Source: Mesorhizobium sp. STM 4661 (GTDB lineage: Bacteria; Pseudomonadota; Alphaproteobacteria; Rhizobiales; Rhizobiaceae). From it: 64,000 nt of DNA. Below are positions 28,922 to 36,850 of this stretch, one piece after another. The notes under the pieces were generated by a model. It ran no database searches. It had not been told where the DNA came from and was given only the letters and a program-made list of their open reading frames with translations. A program made the translations under genes and the position numbers. Every line of letters begins with the position of its first letter. Within the stretch, counting starts at the first letter, position 1. The DNA lies in the NCBI RefSeq assembly GCF_000359125.1, contig NZ_CAAF010000047.1, forward strand, positions 1 through 64,000, written 5' to 3'.

Positions 28922-28966
28922 GATCTCCCCCTTGCCGGGGAGATGGCCGGCAGGAAAGAGGGGGTG
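28922..28966 (+). repeat. CTCCCCC-type palindromic repeat, copy 4 (inverted)
   Basis: GATCTCCCCC..GGGGAGAT followed by GGCCGGCAGGAAAGAGGGGG. Inverted relative to copy 3 and about 65 nt from it, as with copies 1 and 2. Confidence 0.7.
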
Positions 28967-28997
28967 CCTCGTGGAACTTTTCGCGGGATGGCATATA

Positions 28998-29014
28998 AAC
29001 CGAACCGTTCGGTT
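28998..29014. promoter_or_regulatory. TetR-type operator-like palindrome
   Basis: AACCGAA-CCG-TTCGGTT, a perfect 7-bp dyad with a 3-nt centre. Palindromes of this form are typical sites for TetR-family repressors of efflux genes. A TTGACG hexamer follows at 29024. No TetR gene or efflux gene is adjacent. Confidence 0.45.
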
Positions 29015-29299
29015 CGATTTCTGTTGACGCATTGTGCAGTACGGTGTGAACGCTGGCTCGGCAAATCTGGGCACTCGCGCGGGACGCATTCTCCTAACCA
29101 TATGATATCGCTTGGAAAGATTGTGGCGGAGGTAGTCGCCCTCCGGTTTTCAACTGCTGTATCAGAGGTTTTTCAGGCACAACGTCGTGACTGGAAACGA
29201 CAGCACTGCCGACCCATCTCGGGGTAGTCCGAGCGACGCGAATTCCTCCCAAGGCACGCCACTAGACGGACAGAACATAAGAATACTGGAGTAATTGAA

Positions 29300-29536
29300 A
29301 TGACCAAGATCGCTCTTACCGCCGCCGCTATCCTCGTTGCCACCGGCAGCGCTTTCGCCGGCAGCGACCACTATGGTTCGGATAACGTCAATCAGCCGGC
29401 CGCCGCAGTTACCGCGCCTGCCAATGTTGACAACTCGTATACGGCTTCGATCCGCAAGCCGGTCGAGCACAATGGCGCCAAGGCGACGTCCGATGCCGTC
29501 CAGCCGGAATCCGGCCAGGGCATCTGGGGCCGCTAA
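29300..29536 (+). CDS. DUF680 small exported protein, copy 1
   Basis: 78 aa. MTKIALTAAAILVATGSAFA is a signal peptide; the mature part begins GSDHYGSDNVNQP and contains VDNSYTASIRKP. This is the small DUF680 family, found mostly in Mesorhizobium, of unknown function. An ACTGGAGTA ribosome site precedes the ATG. The first 27 residues are identical to copy 2, which starts 60 nt past its stop. Confidence 0.85.
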   Translation: MTKIALTAAAILVATGSAFAGSDHYGSDNVNQPAAAVTAPANVDNSYTASIRKPVEHNGAKATSDAVQPESGQGIWGR

Positions 29537-29595
29537 GCGCGGATCCGATCGCCAGCACTTCGAACCATCAATCACCAAAACCAGGAGTATTTGAA

Positions 29596-29814
29596 ATGAC
29601 CAAGATCGCTCTTACCGCCGCCGCCATCCTCGTTGCCACGGGCAGCGCTTTCGCCGGCAGCGACCACTACGGCTCGGCCAACGCCAACCAGCCGTCTGCC
29701 CCTGTTGCCGCTAACATCGACAACTCGTTCACCGCTTCGATCAAGAAGTCGGACGCGGCTGTCCAGAAGCCTGTGACCCAAGGCAGCGACCGCAACCTGT
29801 TCGGCAACCGCTGA
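29596..29814 (+). CDS. DUF680 small exported protein, copy 2
   Basis: 72 aa. Same signal peptide and mature start as copy 1, then NQPSAPVAANIDNSFTASIKK. The C-terminus differs (QGSDRNLFGNR). The near-identical 5' ends point to recent duplication or gene conversion. A strong terminator follows 26 nt later, so the pair is likely one transcript. Confidence 0.85.
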   Translation: MTKIALTAAAILVATGSAFAGSDHYGSANANQPSAPVAANIDNSFTASIKKSDAAVQKPVTQGSDRNLFGNR

Positions 29815-29840
29815 ACGGTCATCGGTCCTCAAGACCTCAA

Positions 29841-29871
29841 AGCGGCGGGCTTGTCCCGCCGCTCTGTTTTT
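29841..29871 (+). terminator. Rho-independent terminator of the DUF680 pair
   Basis: The 9-bp stem AGCGGCGGG/CCCGCCGCT has a 5-nt loop and is followed by CTGTTTTT. Confidence 0.9.
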
Positions 29872-29899
29872 GTGCCGCCGCGATCGGTAGCTCCCCCCG

Positions 29900-30409
29900 T
29901 CAGTGCAACTCCTTGGGCCGGATGCAATGCGTCAGCCGGGCGTCGCCGAAGTCTAGATTTGCCCAGTCGCCGTCGATGGTGAAACGGGCGAGCGCCGCGG
30001 TCGGGAATTTCGCTTCGATCTCTCTGAACACGTCCGCATCCGATCCAGCACCCGCCAGCCGCAACGCGAAATGCTGCAGGCCGGGGTTGTGGCCGACCAC
30101 TAGCAGGCTCGTGGCCTTGGCCTGCCGCACACGCGCCAGGACGGTGGCCGCAGTCGCCTCGTAGAGCGTCTCGGCGAATTCCGCCGGCAGATGCTTCGGC
30201 AGTTCCGCCGAAACCAGCCGCCAGGTGTCGCGAGTGCGTAGCGCTGGCGAGACCAGCGCCAGCTCCGGCAGCCAGCCGCGCCGGGCCAGCTCACGCCCGA
30301 TCAGCGGCGCTGTCTTCAGCCCGCGCGGGGCGAGCGGCCGGTCGAAATCGGCGAGCTTGGGATCATCCCAGCTCGACTTGGCGTGGCGGAGGAGCAGCAA
30401 CTGTTTCAC
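29900..30409 (-). CDS. sixA: Phosphohistidine phosphatase, SixA type
   Basis: 169 aa histidine phosphatase. The catalytic LLLLRHAKSSW lies at the N-terminus. SPALRTRDTW and the second catalytic His in VVGHNPGLQHF follow. SixA proteins remove phosphate from HPt or phosphotransferase histidines. I prefer the GTG at 30409, four residues before the catalytic strand; an in-frame TTG at 30463 would add 18 residues and overlap hicB. Confidence 0.85.
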   Translation of the reverse strand: MKQLLLLRHAKSSWDDPKLADFDRPLAPRGLKTAPLIGRELARRGWLPELALVSPALRTRDTWRLVSAELPKHLPAEFAETLYEATAATVLARVRQAKATSLLVVGHNPGLQHFALRLAGAGSDADVFREIEAKFPTAALARFTIDGDWANLDFGDARLTHCIRPKELH

Positions 30410-30455
30410 GATACGCCCTGGAGTGGCCGGTGATGGATGGTAGGACAGCTGGTTT

Positions 30456-30797
30456 TCATGCAATCTGCTTTTCGGCGGCCTCGCGCAAGACTTCTTCTCC
30501 CCACTGGTTCAGGCTCTTGCCTGCGACTTCCGCGGCCATTGCCACTTTTGAATGAACCGAGGGGTCAACGCGCAGCATGAGATTGCCGGAATAAGGTTTT
30601 TGCGGCGACTTGCCGATTTTCGCGCAAGTTTCGATATAGTCGTCCACGGCTTCATGGAAGGCAGCTTTCAGCCCCGCGACAGTTTCTGAATGGAAGGATA
30701 CGCCGTCTCGAATACCGGCAATCCGGCCGAAGAAAATCTCGTCATCGTCGTCATAGTCGACACGGGCCGAATAGCCCTTGTAGGTCATTGCATTCAT
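30456..30797 (-). CDS. hicB: Antitoxin of a HicAB module
   Basis: 113 aa. A partly degraded RNase H-like HicB fold (YKGYSARVDYDDDDEIFFGRIAGIRDGVSFHSETVAGLKAAFHEAVDDYIE) precedes a C-terminal ribbon-helix-helix DNA-binding region (GNLMLRVDPSVHSKVAMAAEVAGKSLNQWGEEVLREA). The latter should bind the palindrome upstream of hicA. The ATG at 30797 follows GGAGTGAAG and overlaps the hicA stop. Confidence 0.9.
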   Translation of the reverse strand: MNAMTYKGYSARVDYDDDDEIFFGRIAGIRDGVSFHSETVAGLKAAFHEAVDDYIETCAKIGKSPQKPYSGNLMLRVDPSVHSKVAMAAEVAGKSLNQWGEEVLREAAEKQIA

Positions 30798-31048
30798 GGC
30801 TTCACTCCGATCCTCAATAGGAATTGGCGAGCATCCCGCACTTGATATCGCTTTGCTTCGTTTGAGGGGTGCGGCCGGTGGAACGTCTCGACCTCGCCCT
30901 TGAACGCAAAACGCACGCGTGAACCGCTTCCTTCGATCACGTGGCAACCGACTGCGACTAGCAAGGCTTCAATGGCGATCCATTCGATACTGCCCGAAAC
31001 CGGATCGGTGAATATCGCCTTAAGCACGCGTCCATGCTTGCTGTTCAT
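30794..31048 (-). CDS. hicA: mRNA interferase toxin of a HicAB module
   Basis: 84 aa. The double-stranded-RNA-binding-like HicA fold includes the segment carrying the catalytic His (GCHVIEGSGSRVRFAF) and FHRPHP followed by QVRDARQFLLRIG. It cleaves mRNA until neutralised by HicB. First gene of the pair, with the operator 30 nt upstream. The module sits between sixA and purN, genes not otherwise linked to it. Confidence 0.9.
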   Translation of the reverse strand: MNSKHGRVLKAIFTDPVSGSIEWIAIEALLVAVGCHVIEGSGSRVRFAFKGEVETFHRPHPSNEAKRYQVRDARQFLLRIGVKP

Positions 31049-31077
31049 GCAAGCATAGGTAAGCGAGCGCGCCAAAG

Positions 31078-31102
31078 TTTGCAATCAAATTATGATTGCA
31101 AA
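31078..31102. promoter_or_regulatory. hicAB operator palindrome
   Basis: TTTGCAATCA and TGATTGCAAA form a perfect 10-bp dyad with a 5-nt centre, 30 nt upstream of hicA. The centre on the - strand reads CATAAT, a possible -10 box. This fits autorepression by HicB. Confidence 0.75.
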
Positions 31103-31107
31103 AATGC

Positions 31108-31818
31108 TCAGGGCGTAATACGCGCCAGATGTTCGAGATCGGTCTCCTCGCGCAGCGGGTCGGGCGCCATCACCACCGACGTGCCGTTGTCGGCATCGTC
31201 GGCGAAATGCGCAAGCACCGTGCGGCCGCCTTCCATGCGTGCCTTGCCTTCGGCAACCAGGCCGAGCGCCAGCGGATAGAGCCGGTGCTCGGCCTTGAGC
31301 ACGCGCGCGGCCAGCGTATCCTCATTGTCGCCGACCATCACCGGCACCGCCGCCTGGGCAATGATCGGGCCGTCATCCATGTCCAACGTCACGAAATGCA
31401 CCGTGCAGCCATGGATGCGCATGCCGGCGCGTAACGCACGCGCATGCGTGTCGAGGCCCTTGAAGGCCGGCAGCAGGGCAGGGTGGATGTTGACCATCCG
31501 CCCCTGCCACTTCTCGACGAAGCGCGCTCCGAGGATGCGCATGTAGCCGGCCAGCGCGACGATCTCGGCGCCAAAGGAGGCAAGCGCGGCATCGATCGCG
31601 CCGTCATGCGCTTCCTTGCCGACATGGTCGGATCGCGAAATCACCTTGGTGGGAATGCCGCGCGCCGCCGCGATGCCGAGGCCGGCGGCATTGGCCCGGT
31701 CGGAAATGACGCCGACGATCTCGGCCGGATAGGCAGGGTCCGTTGCCGCGGCGATCAGCGCCGTCATGTTGGAGCCGCGTCCCGATATCAGCACCACGGT
31801 GCGTTTGCGCGCGTTCAT
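31108..31818 (-). CDS. purN: Phosphoribosylglycinamide formyltransferase
   Basis: 236 aa, adds the formyl group from 10-formyl-THF to GAR in purine synthesis. Motifs are [27 protein letters not shown] with the catalytic Asn-His, and [11 protein letters not shown] with the catalytic Asp. It ends with a longer tail than the E. coli enzyme. The start at 31818 overlaps the purM stop. Confidence 0.96.
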   Translation of the reverse strand: MNARKRTVVLISGRGSNMTALIAAATDPAYPAEIVGVISDRANAAGLGIAAARGIPTKVISRSDHVGKEAHDGAIDAALASFGAEIVALAGYMRILGARFVEKWQGRMVNIHPALLPAFKGLDTHARALRAGMRIHGCTVHFVTLDMDDGPIIAQAAVPVMVGDNEDTLAARVLKAEHRLYPLALGLVAEGKARMEGGRTVLAHFADDADNGTSVVMAPDPLREETDLEHLARITP

Positions 31819-32894
31819 AGGTCGATCGAGCCTCGATAGATCACGCCGGCGTCGCGGCGCGGTACGATGCGGCCGATCGGCGTTACCGTCTCGCCGGCCT
31901 CCTGCAAGACGGCTGCGACCTGCGCCGCCTGGCCGGAGGCGACGACGAGGATCATGCCGATGCCGCAATTGAAAGTGCGCATCATCTCTTCGGGCGCCAC
32001 GCCGCCGGTCTTCGCCAGCCACGAGAATACCGGCGGTACCTCGATGGCATCGAGGTCGAGTTCGGCCGAAAAATCCTTCGGCAGGACGCGCGGGATGTTC
32101 TCGGGAAAGCCGCCGCCGGTGATGTGGGCCAGCGCCTTGATGCCATGCGTGTTGCGGATCGCCTTGAGGATCGACTTGACATAGATGCGGGTCGGCTCGA
32201 GCAGCGCCTCGGCCAATGTCGCCTCGTCATTGAAGGGCGCTGGATCGCTCCATGAAAGGCCGCTGCCGGCAACGATACGGCGGACCAGCGAAAAGCCGTT
32301 CGAATGCAGGCCCGACGAGGCGAGGCCCAAAAGCACATCGCCCTCGACGATGTCGTCCGTGGGCAGCAGCTGGCCGCGTTCGGCAGCCCCCACGGCAAAG
32401 CCGGCAAGATCGTAATCCTTGCCGTGATACATGCCCGGCATTTCCGCCGTCTCGCCGCCGACCAGCGCGCAGCCGGCCTGCCGGCAGCCATCGGCAATGC
32501 CACCGACGATCGCCGCACCCTGGTCGGGATCGAGCTTGCCGGTGGCGAAATAGTCGAGGAAGAACAGCGGCTCGGCGCCCTGCACGACGATGTCGTTGAC
32601 GCACATGGCGACAAGGTCGATGCCGATCGTATCGTGCTTGCCGGCATCGATGGCGATCTTCAGCTTGGTGCCGACGCCGTCATTGGCGGCGACCAGCACC
32701 GGATCGGTGAAGCCGGCCGCCTTGAGGTCGAACAGGCCGCCGAAGCCGCCGATCTCGCCATCGGCGCCCGGCCGGCGCGTTGCCCTGACCAGCGGCTTGA
32801 TCTTCTCGACCATCAGATTGCCGGCATCGATGTCGACGCCCGCCTCGGCATAGGTGAGCCCGTTCTTGCGCTTGGCTTTCTCGCGCTTGCTCAT
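31815..32894 (-). CDS. purM: Phosphoribosylformylglycinamidine cyclo-ligase
   Basis: 359 aa AIR synthetase. Motifs are [15 protein letters not shown] at the start, [29 protein letters not shown], and [16 protein letters not shown]. First gene of the leftward purM-purN pair, divergent from the CDP-alcohol phosphotransferase gene. The start at 32894 ([12 protein letters not shown]) is followed at once by family similarity. Confidence 0.96.
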   Translation of the reverse strand: MSKREKAKRKNGLTYAEAGVDIDAGNLMVEKIKPLVRATRRPGADGEIGGFGGLFDLKAAGFTDPVLVAANDGVGTKLKIAIDAGKHDTIGIDLVAMCVNDIVVQGAEPLFFLDYFATGKLDPDQGAAIVGGIADGCRQAGCALVGGETAEMPGMYHGKDYDLAGFAVGAAERGQLLPTDDIVEGDVLLGLASSGLHSNGFSLVRRIVAGSGLSWSDPAPFNDEATLAEALLEPTRIYVKSILKAIRNTHGIKALAHITGGGFPENIPRVLPKDFSAELDLDAIEVPPVFSWLAKTGGVAPEEMMRTFNCGIGMILVVASGQAAQVAAVLQEAGETVTPIGRIVPRRDAGVIYRGSIDL

Positions 32895-33075
32895 CGGGTG
32901 CGCCTGTTCATCACGTTTCCTGCTCGTACGCGGGCTATTCGCATGAACGGCAGCGGCCCGCAAGGATGACGCACGAATGCGGCAGTTTTGCCCCCGGATA
33001 AAAGCGGGGCTTCTCCCTTGCGCCGCCCCCTGATCTCCATCATGTATCAACCAGTAAAAGCGACGGGACATCGCC

Positions 33076-33633
33076 TTGACCATCCCCAACATGATCACGA
33101 TCATGCGCTTCGTGCTGGTGCCGGCCGTGGTGCTGGCGATGCTCAACATGCGCTGGGACTGGGCCTTTGCCGGCTTTCTCGTCGCCGGCATTTCCGACGG
33201 CGTCGACGGCTTCATCGCCCGCCATTTCAACCAGCATTCGCAGCTTGGCGCCTATCTCGACCCGATGGCCGACAAATTGCTTCTGGTCTCGGTGTTCGTC
33301 GTCATGGGCTTCATCGGCGAGCTGCCGCTGTGGCTGGTGGTGATGATGGTGTCGCGCGATGCGCTGATCGTTTTCGCCGTGCTGTTGTCCAGCGTCATGA
33401 GCCATCCGGTCGAGATGAAGCCGCTGTTCGTGTCGAAGGCCAACACCGCCATCCAGATCGTGCTGGCGGCCGTGGTGCTGGGCGAGCTCGCCTTCGGCAT
33501 TAACCTCGACCCGCTGAGGCCGGCGCTCATAATCCTGTCCGGGGTCTTGACCGTGGCTTCGGCCGCGGCCTATCTCGTGGCTTGGCTGAGGCATATGAGC
33601 GGCTATGGCGAAGGCTCCACACCGGGCACCTGA
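33076..33633 (+). CDS. CDP-alcohol phosphatidyltransferase family protein
   Basis: 185 aa, about five transmembrane segments. The signature is [10 protein letters not shown], spacer, [10 protein letters not shown], with all acidic residues present. It is shorter than the pgsA product and may be a second PG-phosphate synthase or a cardiolipin synthase of the CDP-alcohol type. The start is a TTG at 33076 giving [11 protein letters not shown], the normal family start. Its end overlaps the PerM-like gene by 29 nt. Confidence 0.88.
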   Translation: MTIPNMITIMRFVLVPAVVLAMLNMRWDWAFAGFLVAGISDGVDGFIARHFNQHSQLGAYLDPMADKLLLVSVFVVMGFIGELPLWLVVMMVSRDALIVFAVLLSSVMSHPVEMKPLFVSKANTAIQIVLAAVVLGELAFGINLDPLRPALIILSGVLTVASAAAYLVAWLRHMSGYGEGSTPGT

Positions 33634-34792
33634 CGATGAAGCCGCCAAGGAGGCGGCCGCCGATTATGCAGCGTCTGCCGCATTCCGCCGGCAGATCTTC
33701 TTCTGGCTGGCGACCGCCGTCCTGCTGGCGCTGTTCCTTTATGTCTTCAGCGACATCCTGTTGCCCTTCGTCGCCGGCATGGTGCTGGCCTATTTCCTGG
33801 ATCCCGTCGCCGACCGGCTGCAGCGGCTCGGCCTGTCGCGCCTCATGGCGACGGTGGTCATCCTCATTGCCTTCATTGTCGTTCTGGTGCTGGCCTTCGT
33901 CATCCTGGTTCCGGTGCTGGCCTCGCAGATGGCCGATTTCGCCAGCAAGTTGCCGGAATATCTGACCCGGCTGCAGTCGCTGATCACCAGCTTCGATCCG
34001 CAATGGCTGGAACAGAAATTCGGCGTCGACGCCAATGGCCTGCGCGACGGGCTGAACTCATTGCTCACCTCGGGTTTCGGGCTGCTTACGACGGTGTTCA
34101 CCTCGATCTGGAGTTCCGGCGTGGCGCTGGTATCGGTGGTCAGCCTGTTCGTGGTGACGCCTGTTGTGGCTTTCTACATGCTGCTCGACTGGGACCGCAT
34201 GGTGGCGATCGTCGACAGTTGGGTGCCGCGTGACTATGTCAAGACTGTCAGGACGATCGCCAACGATATCAACACCGCCACCGCCGGTTTCGTGCGCGGC
34301 CAGGGCACGCTCTGCCTGGTGCTGGGCGCCATGTACGCCACCGGCCTGACACTGACCGGACTGAACTTCGCCATCCTCATCGGCCTGTTCGCCGGGCTGA
34401 TCTCCTTCATCCCCTATGTCGGCTCGCTGACCGGGCTGGTGCTGGCCGTCGGCGTCGCCTTCGTCCAGTTCTGGCCCGACTGGACCATGGTGGCGGCGGT
34501 GGCCGGCGTGTTCTTCGTCGGCCAGTTCATCGAGGGCAACATCCTGCAGCCGCGGCTTGTCGGCAAAAGCGTTGGCCTGCATCCGGTGTGGCTGATGTTC
34601 GCGCTGTTTGCCTTTGGCGCGTTGTTCGGCTTCGTCGGCCTGCTGATCGCGGTGCCGGCTTCCGCGGCGGTCGCCGTTCTGGTGCGCTTTGCGATTGCCC
34701 GCTATCTCGAATCGCCGCTCTACAAGGGGCACGGCACCGAGCCTGTTCCGCCGCTGCCGCCCAGCCGCCGCAGAGGGGCGCCGCGCGGCTGA
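33605..34792 (+). CDS. AI-2E / PerM family membrane transporter
   Basis: 395 aa, about eight transmembrane helices with a long periplasmic or amphipathic segment (about 90-150) between the N-terminal group and the conserved C-terminal core. That core (GLFAGLISFIPYVGSLTG, then EGNILQPRLVGKSVGLHPVW) identifies the family. Members act in small-molecule or ion export; the substrate here is unknown. It overlaps the previous gene, and hdaA begins five bases after its stop. Confidence 0.88.
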   Translation: MAKAPHRAPDDEAAKEAAADYAASAAFRRQIFFWLATAVLLALFLYVFSDILLPFVAGMVLAYFLDPVADRLQRLGLSRLMATVVILIAFIVVLVLAFVILVPVLASQMADFASKLPEYLTRLQSLITSFDPQWLEQKFGVDANGLRDGLNSLLTSGFGLLTTVFTSIWSSGVALVSVVSLFVVTPVVAFYMLLDWDRMVAIVDSWVPRDYVKTVRTIANDINTATAGFVRGQGTLCLVLGAMYATGLTLTGLNFAILIGLFAGLISFIPYVGSLTGLVLAVGVAFVQFWPDWTMVAAVAGVFFVGQFIEGNILQPRLVGKSVGLHPVWLMFALFAFGALFGFVGLLIAVPASAAVAVLVRFAIARYLESPLYKGHGTEPVPPLPPSRRRGAPRG

Positions 34793-34797
34793 GAGCG

Positions 34798-35502
34798 ATG
34801 ACCGACAACAAGATCGATCCGCCACGCCAGTTGCCGCTCGATCTCGGCCACGGCACCGGCTATTCGCGCGATGATCTCGTCGTCTCCGGCACCAACAGCC
34901 AGGCGGTGGCGCTGGTCGACCGCTGGCCGGACTGGCCCTCGCCAGTGGTGGTGCTGGCCGGACCTGCCGGTTCGGGCAAGACGCATCTGGCCTCCATCTG
35001 GCAGGCCCGTGCCGGCGCGGTGACGGTCGATGCCGGCCGCATCGGCGGTTGCATCGCCGATCTCGGCGCCCGCCCGGCCTTGATCGACGATGTCGATGCC
35101 CGCCCCGTCGATGAGGAGGGGCTGTTCCACCTGATCAATGCGGTGCGCGGCGCCCATTCGACCCTGCTGTTGACCGCGCGGCGCTTCCCATCCGCCTGGG
35201 GTGTCCGGCTGCCCGATCTTGCCTCGCGGCTGAAGACGGCGGCGACGGTCGAGATCGACGAACCCGACGACCTGCTTCTCGCCGGCGTCATCACCAAGCT
35301 GTTCGCCGACCGCCAGATCGAGGTCGAGCCGCATGTCGTGCAATATCTGGTGCGGCGCATCGAGCGCTCGCTGGCGACCGCCATGCGCGTGGTGGAGCGC
35401 TTGGATCGCTCGGCGCTCGAACGCAAGACGCCGATCACAAGAGCGCTTGCCGGCGAGACCGTCAGCGCCATGGACGAGGGGCAGGGTGAGCTCGATATTT
35501 AG
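34798..35502 (+). CDS. hdaA: DnaA-related replication regulator
   Basis: 234 aa AAA+ protein resembling DnaA without its DNA-binding domain. The N-terminal QLPLDLG matches the clamp-binding motif of Hda proteins. Walker A is LAGPAGSGKTHLA, Walker B LIDDVD, and sensor-like TLLLTARRFPSAW follows. With the sliding clamp it stimulates ATP hydrolysis by DnaA and so limits re-initiation. Last recognised chromosomal gene before the prophage. Confidence 0.9.
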   Translation: MTDNKIDPPRQLPLDLGHGTGYSRDDLVVSGTNSQAVALVDRWPDWPSPVVVLAGPAGSGKTHLASIWQARAGAVTVDAGRIGGCIADLGARPALIDDVDARPVDEEGLFHLINAVRGAHSTLLLTARRFPSAWGVRLPDLASRLKTAATVEIDEPDDLLLAGVITKLFADRQIEVEPHVVQYLVRRIERSLATAMRVVERLDRSALERKTPITRALAGETVSAMDEGQGELDI

Positions 35503-35646
35503 GTGGCGGAAAACTCCTTCTTCCCTGAGGAGAGGGAAAGGGGCAGCAGCCGCTGTCCCATTTTGGGAAAAATAGCTGGCATCCATCTTGCAAATACCAG
35601 CTTGCCGGCTAATCCCGGTCCTGATGCGTATCAAATCAGGTTGTAG

Positions 35647-35685
35647 GCTCGCCGGGGGATGGCTTGGGGTTTTCGCCCGGCGAGC
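35647..35685. terminator. Hairpin between hdaA and the tRNA fragment
   Basis: A 10-bp stem GCTCGCCGGG/CCCGGCGAGC with a 19-nt loop. It lies beyond the 3' end of the tRNA-Pro fragment, read leftwards, and 144 nt past hdaA. It may end the original tRNA transcript. No U run is present. Confidence 0.45.
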
Positions 35686-35727
35686 TTGCCTTCAGACAGG
35701 TCCGATTCCGGGGCATTCGAGATTGGA

Positions 35728-35772
35728 TGGTCGGAGTGGAGAGATTCGAACTCCCGACCCTCTGGTCCCAAA
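35728..35772 (-). other. tRNA-Pro(UGG) 3' half, candidate attL core
   Basis: Read on the - strand, this is anticodon loop TTTGGGA, CCAGAGGG, T-arm GGGAG-TTCGAAT-CTCTC, acceptor ACTCCGA and CCA. The 5' acceptor strand and a proper D-arm are missing to the right, where phage sequence starts. Integration into a tRNA 3' end leaves exactly such a half at one border and a repaired whole tRNA at the other. Confidence 0.8.
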
Positions 35773-35912
35773 TCAGACTACCGATCTGGACTAAGCTGTT
35801 GTTTTCAATACGATTTTCTCAGTTTCGACGCTGCGTTTAGCGGCAATAGCTCCTGTGTTTGGCTGTCTTCGACGACACACTCCAGGGCACAGAGACAGAG
35901 AAGCTCATAAAA

Positions 35913-36350
35913 ATGGCAGACAACTTAGAGTGGCATGGCAAAGCCATACAAGACCTTGAGACCACCGATCTTTCCTACGCCCAACTGGCCAAGAAATATG
36001 GTCGATCGCGAGACACCATCATCAAGCTGGCCCGGCTCCATAATGTGCTGCGACGAATTCCTGTGACGAAGGGTGCTCGACGCGCTATCGACATGAAGGA
36101 GCTGTCTCCGCAGCATAGGGCGCTCGGCACCCGCCTGACGATCTTCCGGGAGAACCGCAACTACACTGAGGCCGCAGCCATCATCGGCGTCAGCCGCCAT
36201 GTGCTCAAGTACATGGAGCTTGGCTGCTACGACTTCACGCTAACCCAGCTCAACCGGATATCCGAACTTCTGGGAGCGACCTTCGTCGAACTGACGACAC
36301 CGTTCCGGATGAGCACACCAAGGGGAGGACCAACGGTGAGACATGATTGA
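35913..36350 (+). CDS. Phage DNA-binding protein with two HTH regions
   Basis: 145 aa. Residues about 15-45 form a homeodomain-like helix-turn-helix (LSYAQLAKKYGRSRDTIIKLA). Residues about 75-130 resemble a Cro/CI-like fold (YTEAAAIIGVSRHVLKYMELG, LTQLNRISELLGATFVEL). As the gene nearest the border it may be a regulator, but no specific family is recognised. The ATG at 35913 is weakly supported; a TTG at 35859 is possible. A terminator follows at 36411. Confidence 0.65.
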   Translation: MADNLEWHGKAIQDLETTDLSYAQLAKKYGRSRDTIIKLARLHNVLRRIPVTKGARRAIDMKELSPQHRALGTRLTIFRENRNYTEAAAIIGVSRHVLKYMELGCYDFTLTQLNRISELLGATFVELTTPFRMSTPRGGPTVRHD

Positions 36351-36410
36351 CAGGTACAAGGACTACTTTCGGATCGTCACGACCTACCACCAATCCGACC
36401 CGGAGAAGCG

Positions 36411-36439
36411 CCCCGCCATGTTGGCGGGGTTTGTGTTTT
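36411..36439 (+). terminator. Rho-independent terminator after the first phage gene
   Basis: CCCCGCC-ATGTT-GGCGGGG followed by TTTGTGTTTT. It isolates the border gene from the replication operon. Confidence 0.85.
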
Positions 36440-36514
36440 CGAACTCAATTTCGCACCCGGACCCATTCACGCGGGGCAAGATCGCCCACTTCTACGCAAC
36501 GGAGTCACTTCGTC

Positions 36515-36850
36515 ATGCAGCAAAATCTAAAAGTCCAGGATAACATCGTCGGCGAGTTGCTCGCCATCGAGGCCAAGCTCAGTCCGCTGGAAGCCCGCAA
36601 GGAGGAACTGAAGGAAGCCCTCCGGGGTTTCGGCGCGACCAGCTACACAATCGGTGGCATTGGCACGGTCGCAGTCTCGCAGCCTTCGGTCTCGATGAAG
36701 ACCGGCACCAAGCTGACAGTCGACAGCGCCGTCGTACCGCTGCTGTCGCCGGCGACACTCGCTGAGGTGTTCAGCAAGAAGCTCCTCGTTACCGAGGACA
36801 TCATGTCCCGCGCCGCGAAGTCCCGCGTCGAGATCAAGCTGGTAGCATGA
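36515..36850 (+). CDS. Phage protein of unknown function
   Basis: 111 aa, not recognised. An N-terminal helical stretch (DNIVGELLAIEAKLSPLEARKEELKEALRG) looks coiled-coil. A small domain with GATSYTIGGIGTVAVSQPS follows, then a helical end (AEVFSKKLLVTEDIMSRAAKS). GGAG lies 10 nt before the ATG at 36515. First gene after the terminator; overlaps the next gene by ATGA. Confidence 0.65.
   Translation: MQQNLKVQDNIVGELLAIEAKLSPLEARKEELKEALRGFGATSYTIGGIGTVAVSQPSVSMKTGTKLTVDSAVVPLLSPATLAEVFSKKLLVTEDIMSRAAKSRVEIKLVA

Larger units (their letters stand above)
28733..29299. other. Repeat-rich intergenic region
   Basis: 567 nt without a convincing gene. It holds two inverted palindromic repeats (28798-28857 and 28922-28966) and an operator-like palindrome at 28998-29014. 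The 3' part should carry the promoter of the first DUF680 gene. Confidence 0.6.

Noticed and set aside
29120..29160. Possible terminator (GGCGGAGG..CCTCCGGTTTTC)
   Set aside because: Short imperfect stem with no gene ending upstream; left unannotated.
35728..35806. Intact tRNA-Pro on the - strand
   Set aside because: The 5' acceptor strand and D-arm do not match; only the half from the anticodon loop to CCA is present.
36343..36543. 66-aa + strand frame overlapping the end of the first phage gene
   Set aside because: A clear Rho-independent terminator (36411-36439) lies inside it, and the real next gene starts at 36515 in another frame.
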